The notes: a model not told the origin generated them from the sequence alone. A stretch of 37,665 nt of DNA from JAJTFW01 sp046049215 (GCA_046049215.1 JBJOER010000006.1:1-37665), one strand, 5' to 3'; positions 1 through 8,254 are shown, counted from the stretch's first letter. Program-made: numbers and translations.

Positions 1-96
1 AACAGGCTGCAGGTGGGACAAAGCCTGCCCCGTGGCATCTACTTCATCCTGCTTCAAAACCAGGAGAAGTCGGTCAACCGCAAATTCTTCTATTAA
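1..96 (+). CDS. C-terminal end of a type IX secretion sorting-domain protein (partial)
   Basis: The window opens inside a gene. Reading from base 1 gives 31 residues and a TAA stop at 94-96. The peptide contains LPRGIYFILL and ends VNRKFFY, matching the end of the type A C-terminal sorting domain (Por secretion tail) of Bacteroidota cargo proteins: a turn, then G-x-Y, a hydrophobic strand, and a basic-aromatic last strand. Proteins with this tail cross the outer membrane by the type IX system and are released or anchored at the surface. The body of the protein lies outside the window, so its activity is unknown. A strong terminator follows 23 bp later. Confidence 0.8.
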   Translation, partial: NRLQVGQSLPRGIYFILLQNQEKSVNRKFFY

Positions 97-119
97 GTCT
101 GACATCAACCTCGACGCTT

Positions 120-154
120 CAAGCCCTGCGCCACCGCGCGGGGCTTGTTGTTTT
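120..154 (+). terminator. Rho-independent terminator after the sorting-domain gene
   Basis: A 12-bp stem is formed by CAAGCCCTGCGC (120-131) and GCGCGGGGCTTG (136-147), with one T-G wobble and a CACC loop. It is followed directly by a T-rich run (TTGTTTT, 148-154). The position, 23 bp after the stop at 96, is what is expected for an intrinsic terminator. Confidence 0.85.
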
Positions 155-208
155 ATGCCTCCTGTGTTTGAGTATCCTCCTTTGTTATTCGCAGGGATTA
201 GCATACTG

Positions 209-225
209 ATCCGTTATAAACGGAT
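209..225. repeat. Short inverted repeat between the sorting-domain gene and comM
   Basis: ATCCGTT (209-215) and AACGGAT (219-225) form perfect 7-bp arms around ATA. It lies 72 bp before the comM start and after the stronger terminator, so it could be an operator or a weak hairpin. No T-tract follows. I saw no clear TAnnTTTG box in 155-297. Confidence 0.35.
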
Positions 226-297
226 ACAAACGTGTATATGAAAGGCTAAGCGCTGCGCATTGACGAACATTGCCCTCAAAAGATACGTTGAGCGCTT

Positions 298-1914
298 ATG
301 CAATCGAACACAACCCATGCCGTACCCGTCGAGTCCAACGATGAAGCGTATGTGGTGGAGGCGGTATTGCCTTCACGTCTGGTCAAAACCTACTCCGCCA
401 CCATCATCGGTGTGGATGCTACGACTGTAGCCATCGAGGTGCACGCCGCGCAAGGGCAACCCAAAACCTTTTGGTCCGGCCTTCCCGATAACGTAGTACG
501 CGAAAGTCAGTCGCGCATCGAGGCCGCCCTGAAGGTCAACGGTTACCGTTGGCCCGGTATGCGGATGGTCATCAATCTGGCTCCGGCGGACATTCGCAAG
601 GAAGGCTCATCCTACGATCTGCCCATTGCCCTTTCCATCCTGGCGGCTTCGGGACAAATTCCTTCCGGCCGGTTCGGCGATTTCATGATGATGGGCGAAT
701 TGTCGCTCGACGGGAAACTGCTGCCTGTGCGCGGCCTCCTGCCTGTCGCCATCCAGGCCCGTGACGAGGGCTTCCGGGGCATTGTTGTTCCGAAAGCCAA
801 CGAGTCGGAAGCGGCCGTGGTGGAAGGTCTGGAGGTGTTTGGGATGCAGACACTCAAAGACGTGGTCGCTTTCCTGCTGGGACATTTGCGATGTGAAGCG
901 GTTCGTTTCGAAGAGAGCGATTCCGTGGAGACCCAACAGGAGGCGGAACTCGATTTCGCGGATGTGAAAGGCCAGGCCAATGTGAAGCGCGCCCTGGAGG
1001 TGGCGGCAGCCGGCGGACACAATGTGATTTTGATAGGCCCGCCCGGAGCCGGTAAGACTATGCTGGCCAGGCGGATGCCTTCTATCCTGCCCGAGCTTAC
1101 CGCCGAAGAGGCTTTGGAAACCACTAAGATCCATTCCGTTGCCGGCAAGTTGCCACGCGGCAGCGGATTAATCCGCAGTAGGCCGTTCCGGAGTCCCCAT
1201 CATACCATTTCCGATGTGGCGCTCTGCGGTGGAGGAGGCTTCCCCAAGCCTGGCGAAATTTCATTGGCGCACAACGGCGTGCTTTTTCTCGACGAACTGC
1301 CGGAGTTCAAACGCACTGTATTGGAAGTGATGCGTCAGCCGTTGGAAGACAGGAAGGTGACCATATCACGGGCACGTATAGCCGTAGAGTACCCTTCGAG
1401 TTTCATGCTGCTGGCGAGTATGAATCCCTGTCCCTGCGGATACCTGAACCATCCCGAGCGCGATTGCACTTGTGCCCACGGCGTAGTGGACCGCTACCTA
1501 CAGCGTATCTCAGGGCCTTTGCTCGACAGGATCGACCTGCACATCGAGGTCGTTCCTGTTCCCTTCCGCGAGCTCAATACACAGTCGGAATCGGAAAGAA
1601 GTACGGAGGTGCGTCGCCGTGTGGTGATGGCCAGACGCATCCAGGCCGATCGTTTCCGTGATCTGTCCGGCCTGCACTGCAATGCCATGATGAGCAGCCG
1701 GCTCATCCGTCAGCATTGCCGACTCGATTCAGCAGGTCAACAGTTGCTCAAGCAGGTGATGGAGCGCCTCGACCTCAGTGCCCGAGCCTACGACCGTATC
1801 CTGAAAGTCAGCCGCACCATTGCCGACCTTGAAGGCAGTGAACGTGTCCAAAACGCCCACCTCTCTGAAGCCATCAATTACCGCAGTATGGACCGATCTA
1901 ATTGGGGGAAATGA
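298..1914 (+). CDS. comM: YifB/ComM family Mg-chelatase-like AAA+ ATPase
   Basis: This is a 538-residue protein of the YifB/ComM family. In competent bacteria ComM is a hexameric helicase that helps incoming DNA recombine by branch migration; in other hosts its role is less clear. The N-terminal ChlI-type domain (S16 protease-like fold) covers about residues 28-190. The Walker A motif GPPGAGKT is at 247-254, the Walker B region VLFLDELPEF at 328-337, a Cys-rich MNPCPCGY loop at 375-382 with further Cys nearby, and the Mg-chelatase C-terminal domain at about 430-530. Family members normally start right at the LVKTYS stretch, here residue 28, so the first 27 residues are unusual. A TTG at 367, with GGAG seven bases upstream, is an alternative start. 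Family assignment is firm; the start is not. Confidence 0.93.
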   Translation: MQSNTTHAVPVESNDEAYVVEAVLPSRLVKTYSATIIGVDATTVAIEVHAAQGQPKTFWSGLPDNVVRESQSRIEAALKVNGYRWPGMRMVINLAPADIRKEGSSYDLPIALSILAASGQIPSGRFGDFMMMGELSLDGKLLPVRGLLPVAIQARDEGFRGIVVPKANESEAAVVEGLEVFGMQTLKDVVAFLLGHLRCEAVRFEESDSVETQQEAELDFADVKGQANVKRALEVAAAGGHNVILIGPPGAGKTMLARRMPSILPELTAEEALETTKIHSVAGKLPRGSGLIRSRPFRSPHHTISDVALCGGGGFPKPGEISLAHNGVLFLDELPEFKRTVLEVMRQPLEDRKVTISRARIAVEYPSSFMLLASMNPCPCGYLNHPERDCTCAHGVVDRYLQRISGPLLDRIDLHIEVVPVPFRELNTQSESERSTEVRRRVVMARRIQADRFRDLSGLHCNAMMSSRLIRQHCRLDSAGQQLLKQVMERLDLSARAYDRILKVSRTIADLEGSERVQNAHLSEAINYRSMDRSNWGK

Positions 1915-1935
1915 CTTCAATGGAAGATCTTATAA

Positions 1936-1968
1936 TCCATTTGGAGGACGCAATTTGCGTCCTCCAAA
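1936..1968. repeat. Palindromic repeat, copy 1 (REP-like)
   Basis: The 29-bp core at 1940-1968 is a perfect inverted repeat: TTTGGAGGACGCAA, a single T, then TTGCGTCCTCCAAA. With the shared TCCA on its left, 33 bases are identical to copy 2 at 2159-2191. In this copy the arms extend one more A-T pair (1939 and 1969). It lies 21 bp after the comM stop and could act as a terminator hairpin, but no T-run follows. Two identical copies suggest a dispersed repeat rather than a simple terminator. Confidence 0.75.
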
Positions 1969-2158
1969 TCATAAGTAATAGAAAATCATATTGTTATGGA
2001 TCATCGAAAGGACGCAATCGACAGTTGGAGTGGGTCAGCATTACCAGGTTTGTCAATCACAAAGCACTCGCTCTCCCGTGCCCTCCTACGAATAGTTCAA
2101 CTGTAGGATCGTGTTCCGGTTCAGGCCGTACAACCTCTTGCGGAATTGCTTATCTAAT
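1969..2158. other. Spacer between the two palindromes, no convincing gene
   Basis: About 190 bp lie between the palindrome copies. A plus-strand open frame crosses both palindromes and the spacer, but it has no recognisable domain and consists partly of translated repeat. It contains an isolated GGACGCAA (2011-2018) that matches part of one palindrome arm, perhaps a decayed copy. I see no promoter, RNA gene or transposase remnant that I would defend. Confidence 0.4.
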
Positions 2159-2191
2159 TCCATTTGGAGGACGCAATTTGCGTCCTCCAAA
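2159..2191. repeat. Palindromic repeat, copy 2, just upstream of the ORF6N gene
   Basis: The core at 2163-2191 is identical to copy 1: 14-bp arms TTTGGAGGACGCAA and TTGCGTCCTCCAAA around one T. The left-hand TCCA is shared too. Its right edge is 27 bp before the ATG of the ORF6N gene, so it lies in the promoter or leader region. It could be a protein-binding site, a leader hairpin or the boundary of a repeat unit. Confidence 0.75.
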
Positions 2192-2218
2192 CTATAAACC
2201 CCACAAAAACAATCGATT

Positions 2219-2785
2219 ATGAATGACTTGATTGCAGTATCCGATGAATGGATCGCCCAACGCATTTATGTGATTCGGAATAAGAAAGTGATGCTTGACC
2301 GGGACCTGGCCGACCTTTACGGCGTTGAAACCAAACGATTGAAAGAAGCAGTTCGACGCAATGCTTCGCGCTTTCCGGAGGATTTCATGTTCGAAATGGA
2401 GGGCCGGGAACTCGAGCAGTGGAGAAGGGGGAATGTCGATTCACCCGAGGACAAGAAAGGCCTGAGGCATCCACCATTTTGTTTTACCGAGCAGGGGGTG
2501 ACCATGTTGTCCTGTATCCTGAACAGCGAAAGGGCGATTCAAGTGAACATCCTGATCATCCGCGTTTTCGTGCGTTTTCGCGAGTTGTTATCCGGTAACC
2601 AGGAGATCCTCCTCATGGTGGAGCGTATAGAAAAAAAGCTCAGTCGACACGATACCGAAATTAACGCGATCATGGAAGCCCTGAAGATGCTGTTGATGCC
2701 TCCCGCTTCTCCTCGGGTGAGAATCGGGTTCTCCAAAGAAAAAGAGCGGACGTCGGGCAAGGCTGACACGCAGTTGTCCCGTTGA
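2219..2785 (+). CDS. ORF6N domain-containing DNA-binding protein
   Basis: This 188-residue protein carries an ORF6N domain at about residues 11-100. Family signatures include IRNKKVMLDRDLADLYGV (19-36), TKRLKEAVRRN (38-48), RFPEDFMF (51-58) and FTEQGVTML (89-97). ORF6N is a KilA-N-related domain found in phage antirepressors and in many solitary chromosomal genes of Bacteroidota. The C-terminal half (about 105-160) looks like a coiled coil (LLMVERIEKKLSRHDTEI), followed by a basic tail. DNA binding is expected from the family, but the target and role are unknown. No phage genes are nearby. A perfect palindrome lies 27 bp upstream and a second copy about 220 bp further away, so autoregulation or a repeat-associated role is possible. 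Confidence 0.88.
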   Translation: MNDLIAVSDEWIAQRIYVIRNKKVMLDRDLADLYGVETKRLKEAVRRNASRFPEDFMFEMEGRELEQWRRGNVDSPEDKKGLRHPPFCFTEQGVTMLSCILNSERAIQVNILIIRVFVRFRELLSGNQEILLMVERIEKKLSRHDTEINAIMEALKMLLMPPASPRVRIGFSKEKERTSGKADTQLSR

Positions 2786-2798
2786 ATGTTCGGTATAT

Positions 2799-2820
2799 CC
2801 GGCAGCACTAGATCTGCCGG
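2799..2820. terminator. Hairpin between the convergent ORF6N gene and secA
   Basis: CCGGCAG (2799-2805) and CTGCCGG (2814-2820) form a perfect 7-bp stem with an 8-nt loop. It sits between the ORF6N stop at 2785 and the secA stop at 2826, which face each other. It could terminate both transcripts, but neither side has a clear T-run. Confidence 0.5.
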
Positions 2821-2825
2821 TTGTA

Positions 2826-5800
2826 TCAGCTCTCTACCATGGTGCCATGGCAACTCTTGAACTTCTTGCCTGAACCGCATGGACATGGGTCGTTACGGCC
2901 CACCTTCATCTCGTTACGTACAGGCTCGTGTTTCACGGGTGGGGGAGGACCCTGCGGTGGCTGATTGCCGGAAGGGGTAGGTCCAGCCGTGGTACTGACA
3001 TTCTGGTTGTATTCGTCGTGCGTAGCCTTGAGCTTGCTCATGTCGCTGCGGGGCTGTTGAGCCTGACGCACTTGCTGCGGTTGTTCAACAGCGATCTGTC
3101 CTTTGAACAGGAACGACATCGTGTCGCGGTTAACTTCTTCCAGCATTTTCTTGAACAATTCGAACGATTCGAATTTGTAGATCAGCAGCGGATCTTTCTG
3201 TTCGTACACCGCATTCTGAACGCTCTGCTTCAAATCGTCCATCTCGCGGAGATGCTCCTTCCACGCATCGTCGATCAATGCAAGGGTGATGTTCCGCTCG
3301 AAGGCACGGATCAGTTCAAGGCCCTGGCTTTCGTATGATTTCCGCAAGTGTGCGATCACCTGCACACCGCGAATCCCATCACTGAACGGTACGACGATGT
3401 TTTCGTACTGTTGACCTTGCTGTTCGAAAACCTGACGAACAATCGGGAATGCCTGCTCGCCGATATGCTTTGCTTTGTTGCGGTAATGCTCATCGAGAGC
3501 TTCGTAAACGCGAGTGGTGAGTGTGTCCGGTTTCTCTTTGAGGAACTCCTGTTCGGATACCGGGCTCTCCACCGCGAAGAGGCGGATCAGATCCAGGTTG
3601 AAGTTCTCGAAATCGCGCGATTCCTGATGGCTGTTCACCAGGTTTTCGGCCAGGTCGAAGAGCATGTTCTGTAGGTCGAGCGACAGACGTTCGCCGTACA
3701 GGGCGTGCTTACGTTTTTTGTAAATGACTTCGCGCTGGGCGTTCATCACGTCGTCGTATTCCAACAGGCGCTTACGCGTGCCGAAGTGGTTCTCTTCCAC
3801 TTTGCGCTGTGCGCGCTCGATGCTGCGGGTGATGAGGCTGTGCTGGATCACTTCGCCTTCTTTCAGACCCATGCGGTCCATCATGCCGGCGATGCGGTCG
3901 GAACCGAACAGACGCATCAGGTTATCTTCAAGTGAAACAAAGAACTGAGAAGAGCCCGGGTCGCCCTGACGTCCGGAGCGTCCGCGAAGCTGTCGGTCAA
4001 CACGACGCGATTCGTGGCGCTCTGTGCCGATGATGGCCAATCCGCCTGCTTCTTTCACACCGGGTCCGAGTTTGATGTCGGTACCACGGCCGGCCATGTT
4101 GGTGGCGATGGTGACCGTACCGGCTTGTCCGGCCTGAGCCACGATCTCCGCCTCACGCTGGTGCTGTTTCGCATTCAGGACGTTATGGCGGATGTTTCTT
4201 TGCTTCAGCATACGGCTGAGCAATTCAGAGATCTCGACTGAGGTCGTACCTACGAGTACCGGGCGCTGCGCCTCGGTGAGTTTAACGATCTCATCGATCA
4301 CTGCGTTGAATTTCTCGCGAGTGGTTTTGTAAACCAGGTCCTCTTCGTCCTTCCGCACGATTTTGCGGTGTGTAGGGATAACCACGACATCCAGTTTGTA
4401 GATCTCCCAGAATTCGCCCGCTTCGGTTTCGGCCGTACCGGTCATTCCGGCCAGCTTATGGTACATGCGGAAATAATTCTGCAGTGTGATCGTCGCATAG
4501 GTTTGCGTGGCAGCTTCGACCTTCACGTTCTCCTTGGCTTCGATGGCCTGGTGAAGTCCGTCGCTGTAACGACGACCATCCAGCACACGGCCGGTTTGTT
4601 CGTCTACTATTTTTACCTTGCTATCCTGGATGATGTATTCCACATCCTTTTCGTAAAGGGTGTAGGCACGCAACAGCTGATTGATGGTGTGGATGCGTTC
4701 CCCTTTGATGGCGAAGTCGCGCAGGAGGGTGTCCTTTCGGCTGGCCTTCTCCTCGGCGGTGCCGGTTGACTTTTCGATATCCGCCATGACAGAACCCACG
4801 TCAGGCAATTCGAAGAAATGCGGATCGGAAGTGTTGTGGCTGATCAGGTCGATGCCTTTCTCGGTCATCTCGATGCTGTGGTTCTTTTCATCGATGATGA
4901 AAAACAACTCGGGATCCACTTTTTCGCGCATCAGCTTCCCTTGTTCCGCCATGTACTGGTTCTCGGTCTTCTGAAGCAAGGTCTTCACACCGGGCTCACT
5001 CAGGAATTTGATCAGGGCGCGGTGCTTTGGCATTCCCCGATAGGCACGAAGTAGCGCCATGCCTACCTCTTCCTGCTTGTCCTTGGTATCGAAATTCTTC
5101 TTCGCGTCGGCGATCAGGGTGTTGACGTAGTTACGCTGTGCGTTGACAAGCAGTTCCACTTTCGGTTTAAGGGCGTGGAATTCCTGGTCCTGTCCTTTGG
5201 GTGTTGGTCCCGAAATGATCAGCGGAGTACGGGCATCGTCGATCAACACGGAGTCGACCTCATCCACGATGGCATAGTGATGCTCGCGTTGAACGATATC
5301 CTCCGGGCTGCGGGCCATGTTGTCGCGCAGGTAGTCGAACCCGAATTCATTGTTGGTGCCGTAGGTGATATCGGCCATGTAGGCCTTGCGGCGTTCATTG
5401 GAATTCGGCTGGTGCTTGTCGATGCAATCCACGGTGAGTCCCAGGAATTCAAACAAGGGGCCGTTCCATTCGGAATCGCGCTTGGCCAGGTAATCGTTCA
5501 CGGTCACGACGTGTACACCCCTTCCGGCTAGGGCATTGAGATAGATCGGCAAGGTAGCTACGAGCGTCTTTCCTTCGCCGGTAGCCATCTCTGCGATTTT
5601 TCCCTGATGAAGTACCGAGCCTCCGATCAGCTGCGCATCGTAGTGTACCATGTCCCAGCTCACCTCGTTACCGGCGGCTATCCATGTCCGTTTATAGGTT
5701 GCCTGGTCGCCCTGGATGATCACGTGGTTTTTCCTGGCCGCAAGTTCCCGGTCGTGATCGCGGGCGGTTAAGGTAAGGTCGCCCACTTCTTTAAAACGGC

Positions 5801-6164
5801 GGGCAGCTTCTTTCACTACGGCAAAGGCTTCCGGATGTATTTCCTGAAGCACCTCCTCGATTCGCTTGTTCCGTTCTTTCTTCAGTTCATCGATCCGTGC
5901 GAAGAGTCGCTCTTTCTCGTCCATAGACTGATCTCCCTCGGTCTCGGCCGAGAGTGAAGTCAGTTCCTGCTCGATTTCCTCCAGGTGCTGGCGGATCTGC
6001 TCCCGAAATTGAAGTGTTCGGTCGCGCAGCTCATCGTTGGTGAGAGAAGACAAGGTATCGAACCGGGCGTTGATCTGACCGACAAAAGGGTTGAGCTCCT
6101 TCAGGTCGCGGTCGGCTTTGCTGCCTACGATGGACTTGATGAAGCGATTGACGAAATCCAACAT
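2826..6164 (-). CDS. secA: Preprotein translocase ATPase SecA
   Basis: SecA is the ATPase motor that drives unfolded preproteins through SecYEG in the inner membrane. The chosen start gives 1112 residues beginning MLDFVNRFIK, the usual start of Bacteroidota SecA; the open frame runs 74 codons further upstream, but those residues do not look like SecA. Visible motifs are Walker A GEGKT (196-200), the DEVD box (301-304), the preprotein cross-linking region (about 310-570), the second helicase domain with TNMAGRGTDI (688-697) and RGRSGRQGDPG (727-737), and a C-terminal zinc motif with C1094, C1096, C1105 and H1106 after a Pro/Gln-rich linker. A coiled insertion at about 55-105 makes it longer than E. 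coli SecA (901 residues), as is common in the phylum. A near-consensus -7 box (TACCTTTA) lies at 6192-6199 on the minus strand. Confidence 0.97.
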   Translation of the reverse strand: MLDFVNRFIKSIVGSKADRDLKELNPFVGQINARFDTLSSLTNDELRDRTLQFREQIRQHLEEIEQELTSLSAETEGDQSMDEKERLFARIDELKKERNKRIEEVLQEIHPEAFAVVKEAARRFKEVGDLTLTARDHDRELAARKNHVIIQGDQATYKRTWIAAGNEVSWDMVHYDAQLIGGSVLHQGKIAEMATGEGKTLVATLPIYLNALAGRGVHVVTVNDYLAKRDSEWNGPLFEFLGLTVDCIDKHQPNSNERRKAYMADITYGTNNEFGFDYLRDNMARSPEDIVQREHHYAIVDEVDSVLIDDARTPLIISGPTPKGQDQEFHALKPKVELLVNAQRNYVNTLIADAKKNFDTKDKQEEVGMALLRAYRGMPKHRALIKFLSEPGVKTLLQKTENQYMAEQGKLMREKVDPELFFIIDEKNHSIEMTEKGIDLISHNTSDPHFFELPDVGSVMADIEKSTGTAEEKASRKDTLLRDFAIKGERIHTINQLLRAYTLYEKDVEYIIQDSKVKIVDEQTGRVLDGRRYSDGLHQAIEAKENVKVEAATQTYATITLQNYFRMYHKLAGMTGTAETEAGEFWEIYKLDVVVIPTHRKIVRKDEEDLVYKTTREKFNAVIDEIVKLTEAQRPVLVGTTSVEISELLSRMLKQRNIRHNVLNAKQHQREAEIVAQAGQAGTVTIATNMAGRGTDIKLGPGVKEAGGLAIIGTERHESRRVDRQLRGRSGRQGDPGSSQFFVSLEDNLMRLFGSDRIAGMMDRMGLKEGEVIQHSLITRSIERAQRKVEENHFGTRKRLLEYDDVMNAQREVIYKKRKHALYGERLSLDLQNMLFDLAENLVNSHQESRDFENFNLDLIRLFAVESPVSEQEFLKEKPDTLTTRVYEALDEHYRNKAKHIGEQAFPIVRQVFEQQGQQYENIVVPFSDGIRGVQVIAHLRKSYESQGLELIRAFERNITLALIDDAWKEHLREMDDLKQSVQNAVYEQKDPLLIYKFESFELFKKMLEEVNRDTMSFLFKGQIAVEQPQQVRQAQQPRSDMSKLKATHDEYNQNVSTTAGPTPSGNQPPQGPPPPVKHEPVRNEMKVGRNDPCPCGSGKKFKSCHGTMVES

Positions 6165-6364
6165 GGTTTCGGGGTGTGGTTTTTGGGAGCGTAAAGGTAC
6201 GCTTTCCCATTCAGAAACCGTCCGGTTCTGGCCGCCAAGGGAAACTGGCAAGTCGATGAATATCCTGCTGACGGTCAAATTGAGCTTTTCGTCCTGTCGA
6301 GTATGACCGGAAAGCGACTTTCGATTGGATTTCAACAGGTTTTCCCTGATTGCGTTGATTTTAC

Positions 6365-6395
6365 TTGACTGGCATGAACTGGGCACTTACCTTTG
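6365..6395 (+). promoter_or_regulatory. Bacteroidota-type promoter for the gene at 6424
   Basis: TTG (6365-6367) and TACCTTTG (6388-6395, matching TAnnTTTG) are separated by 20 nt, as in the -33/-7 consensus of the Bacteroidota primary sigma factor. The -7 box is 28 nt before the ATG at 6424. The same interval carries the start region of secA on the other strand. Confidence 0.6.
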
Positions 6396-6423
6396 AAACA
6401 GGCGATTTATTTTGCTGCGATGT

Positions 6424-6903
6424 ATGTATTGGAACGATGAAGACCTTTTCGAGGCCGCTTTCAACGACGAGCGAATCAGGGAAGAAGCCCTGAGGGATAT
6501 CGAGCTTGAACGCGGGCGAATCGCTGCCATGCCCATCATGCTGAAAGCCCGGCAGATCGGAAGGCTCGTCTCGTACATCTGTGAAACGCTTCCTACCGAG
6601 GATCTCGCGCACCATTACCGGGAGATCATGCAGGGCGATGCCGGCGTGATCATTGGAAAAGTAGCCGCAGCCGAAGGCTGTTCGGTTTACTCCCTGAAGA
6701 TGGAAAATGCGGTATTGATCAAGCTGGCAGCCAAGAATTTGTTGTCTCAGATGTCCGGACTCCGCATGCTTGGCTATTCCGATTCCCGCTACATCCGTCT
6801 GCTGTGCGACGAGATCGAGGAATTCAGGGCGTTATTCGTCGTCTGGATTGCCACCTTCGACCGGCGCTGTGATATGCGCGACGGCTGGGGAATCTTTCAT
6901 TGA
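6424..6903 (+). CDS. Conserved-looking protein of unknown function (159 aa)
   Basis: I do not recognise a named domain. The ATG at 6424 was chosen over a TTG four codons upstream, because MYWNDEDLFEAAF looks like a natural start. The protein is acidic and alpha-helical in character, with no signal peptide or membrane segment, so it is probably cytoplasmic. The first 35 residues are rich in Glu, Arg and Asp (FNDERIREEALRDIELERGR) and may form a long helix. Residues about 70-90 (DAGVIIGKVAAAEGCSVYSL) and the region around the Cys and Trp residues near the C-terminus look more structured. It stands alone between secA and the MFS gene, with a good promoter at 6365-6395, so it is probably its own transcription unit. 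Confidence 0.8.
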   Translation: MYWNDEDLFEAAFNDERIREEALRDIELERGRIAAMPIMLKARQIGRLVSYICETLPTEDLAHHYREIMQGDAGVIIGKVAAAEGCSVYSLKMENAVLIKLAAKNLLSQMSGLRMLGYSDSRYIRLLCDEIEEFRALFVVWIATFDRRCDMRDGWGIFH

Positions 6904-6926
6904 GTACCCTTTGCGTTTTCCCGATC

Positions 6927-8150
6927 TTACAGATTCAACTTGCGCAATCCCGGAGCCAGCTTTGCGGTAAGGCCTACGGATAGTAACGTCAAACTGCCTC
7001 CGAAAATCACCGATGGTACTAGACCGAGCAGCCGGGCGGCAAGTCCCGATTCGAAGGCACCGATCTCGTTGCTCGATCCCACGAAGAGGCTGTTGACCGC
7101 TGCCACTCTTCCACGCATTCCGTCGGGGGTGTGCGTCTGTAGTATCGTACTGCGGATCACTACGCTCACATTGTCGAGCATTCCACTGAGCACCAGGAGC
7201 CCAAGGGAGATCCAGAAAACATCCGATAGGGCGAAGGCGATCATACAAACTCCGAAACCGGCTACGCACCAAAGCATCAGTTTGCCGGCGCCTTTTCCGG
7301 GGGGACGAAATGCCAGCCAGGTGGCCATGATGACCGCACCGATCGCAGGGGCTGCACGCAGCCACCCCAATCCCTCCGGCCCGCAATGCAGGATTTTGTC
7401 GGCGAATGCCGGTAAGAGAGCCACAGCACCACCGAAAAGAACTGCGAACAGATCCAGTGTCACAGCAGGAAGCAATACTTTGTTACTGAAGAAAAAGCGC
7501 AGTCCGTCCCGTAGGGCAGTGTTGATGCTTTCTCCATGAACATGCTTGGGATCGGCCTGTCTGTGCATGACCAGGTAGCATATGACGGTGACGGCGATCA
7601 GCACGCAAACGATGATCAATGTGCTGGAGGCCCCAAGCCAGGCATAGCACAATCCACCTGCAGCCGGGCCGGCTACCGCGCCGATTTGCCAGAGGCTGCT
7701 GTTCCACACCGATCCGTTCACGTATTTTTCAGGTGGCAGCAACTGGCCCCACAAGGCTGCCTGGGCCGGCGTATATATCCCGCGTGCGAGGCCGATTACA
7801 AATAATATGGAGAACGCAGGCCAAAGGCTGCTTGTTCTTGTCTCATCCATTACTACCAGCACAAACAATGCCGAGGCCACCAGCATCATCGTGGTGGAAA
7901 TGGTGGCCAGTGTTTTTCTATTGAAGCGGTCGGCCAGGTACCCACCCGGCAGTGCAAGCGATAACGCAGGGATGGCTTCAGTCAGACCGATCAGTCCAAG
8001 TGAGAAAGGATCTTTGGTCTTCTGGTAGATGATCCAGCTGGCGACCAGTGCCTGCATCTGCAGAGCGACGGTCAGCAGGAACTTACCGCTCAGAAAAAGC
8101 CTGAAATCACGGTGCCGCAGGGAGGCATACGGGTCGTGCGTGGCGGACAT
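6927..8150 (-). CDS. MFS transporter (EntS/MFS_3-like exporter)
   Basis: This 407-residue inner-membrane protein has about 12 hydrophobic segments and opens with YASLRHRDFRLFLSG, the typical start of the MFS_3 group that includes the enterobactin exporter EntS and macrolide exporter-like proteins. The loop between segments 2 and 3 carries GGYLADRFNRK (74-84), the motif A of the superfamily. Residues about 308-340 include the family-like ILQTHTPDGMRGRVAAVNSLF stretch. It probably exports a small molecule by proton antiport; the substrate cannot be told. It is transcribed away from the response regulator across a 104-bp gap. Its -7 box at 8155-8162 lies only 4 nt before the ATG. It runs toward the unknown gene ending at 6903, with 23 bp between the stops. 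Confidence 0.88.
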   Translation of the reverse strand: MSATHDPYASLRHRDFRLFLSGKFLLTVALQMQALVASWIIYQKTKDPFSLGLIGLTEAIPALSLALPGGYLADRFNRKTLATISTTMMLVASALFVLVVMDETRTSSLWPAFSILFVIGLARGIYTPAQAALWGQLLPPEKYVNGSVWNSSLWQIGAVAGPAAGGLCYAWLGASSTLIIVCVLIAVTVICYLVMHRQADPKHVHGESINTALRDGLRFFFSNKVLLPAVTLDLFAVLFGGAVALLPAFADKILHCGPEGLGWLRAAPAIGAVIMATWLAFRPPGKGAGKLMLWCVAGFGVCMIAFALSDVFWISLGLLVLSGMLDNVSVVIRSTILQTHTPDGMRGRVAAVNSLFVGSSNEIGAFESGLAARLLGLVPSVIFGGSLTLLSVGLTAKLAPGLRKLNL

Positions 8151-8154
8151 GGAA

Positions 8155-8162
8155 CAAAGCTA
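8155..8162 (-). promoter_or_regulatory. -7 box of the MFS gene, 4 nt before the start codon
   Basis: On the minus strand this reads TAGCTTTG, a full match to TAnnTTTG, followed by TTCC and then the ATG at 8150. A possible -33 TTG at 8178-8180 is spaced only 15 nt away, which is short. If used, transcription would start at or next to the ATG, giving a leaderless mRNA. Confidence 0.5.
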
Positions 8163-8241
8163 ATCCAAATCGGTGTGCAACGGAGTCTGTATGGTCTGTC
8201 GTGAACCGGGAAGTTCAGGTGGCGATTCCTCCTGGCGTGCG

Positions 8242-8249
8242 TATCTTTG
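8242..8249 (+). promoter_or_regulatory. -7 box of the response regulator gene, 5 nt before the start codon
   Basis: TATCTTTG matches TAnnTTTG and is followed by GAATC and the ATG at 8255. No good -33 TTG is present at the right distance. The arrangement predicts a transcript starting at the ATG, and it supports this ATG over the GTG 54 bases upstream. Confidence 0.45.
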
Positions 8250-8254
8250 GAATC

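Noticed and set aside
32..241. Short plus-strand open frame at the left end
   Set aside because: It overlaps the sorting-domain tail in another frame and reads through the terminator hairpin.
607..1148. Minus-strand open frames of about 175 residues inside comM
   Set aside because: They are opposite-strand shadows of the well-conserved comM coding sequence and show no known motif.
1902..2222. Plus-strand 106-residue open frame across the palindromes
   Set aside because: It begins inside comM, runs through both repeats, shows no domain, and part of its protein is translated palindrome.
2219..2785. Prophage remnant around the ORF6N gene
   Set aside because: ORF6N can be phage-derived, but no integrase, structural or replication gene is nearby and both neighbours are housekeeping genes.
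6165..6386. 74-codon N-terminal extension of secA
   Set aside because: The residues do not resemble SecA; MLDFVNRF is the family start, and a -7-like box lies inside the extension.
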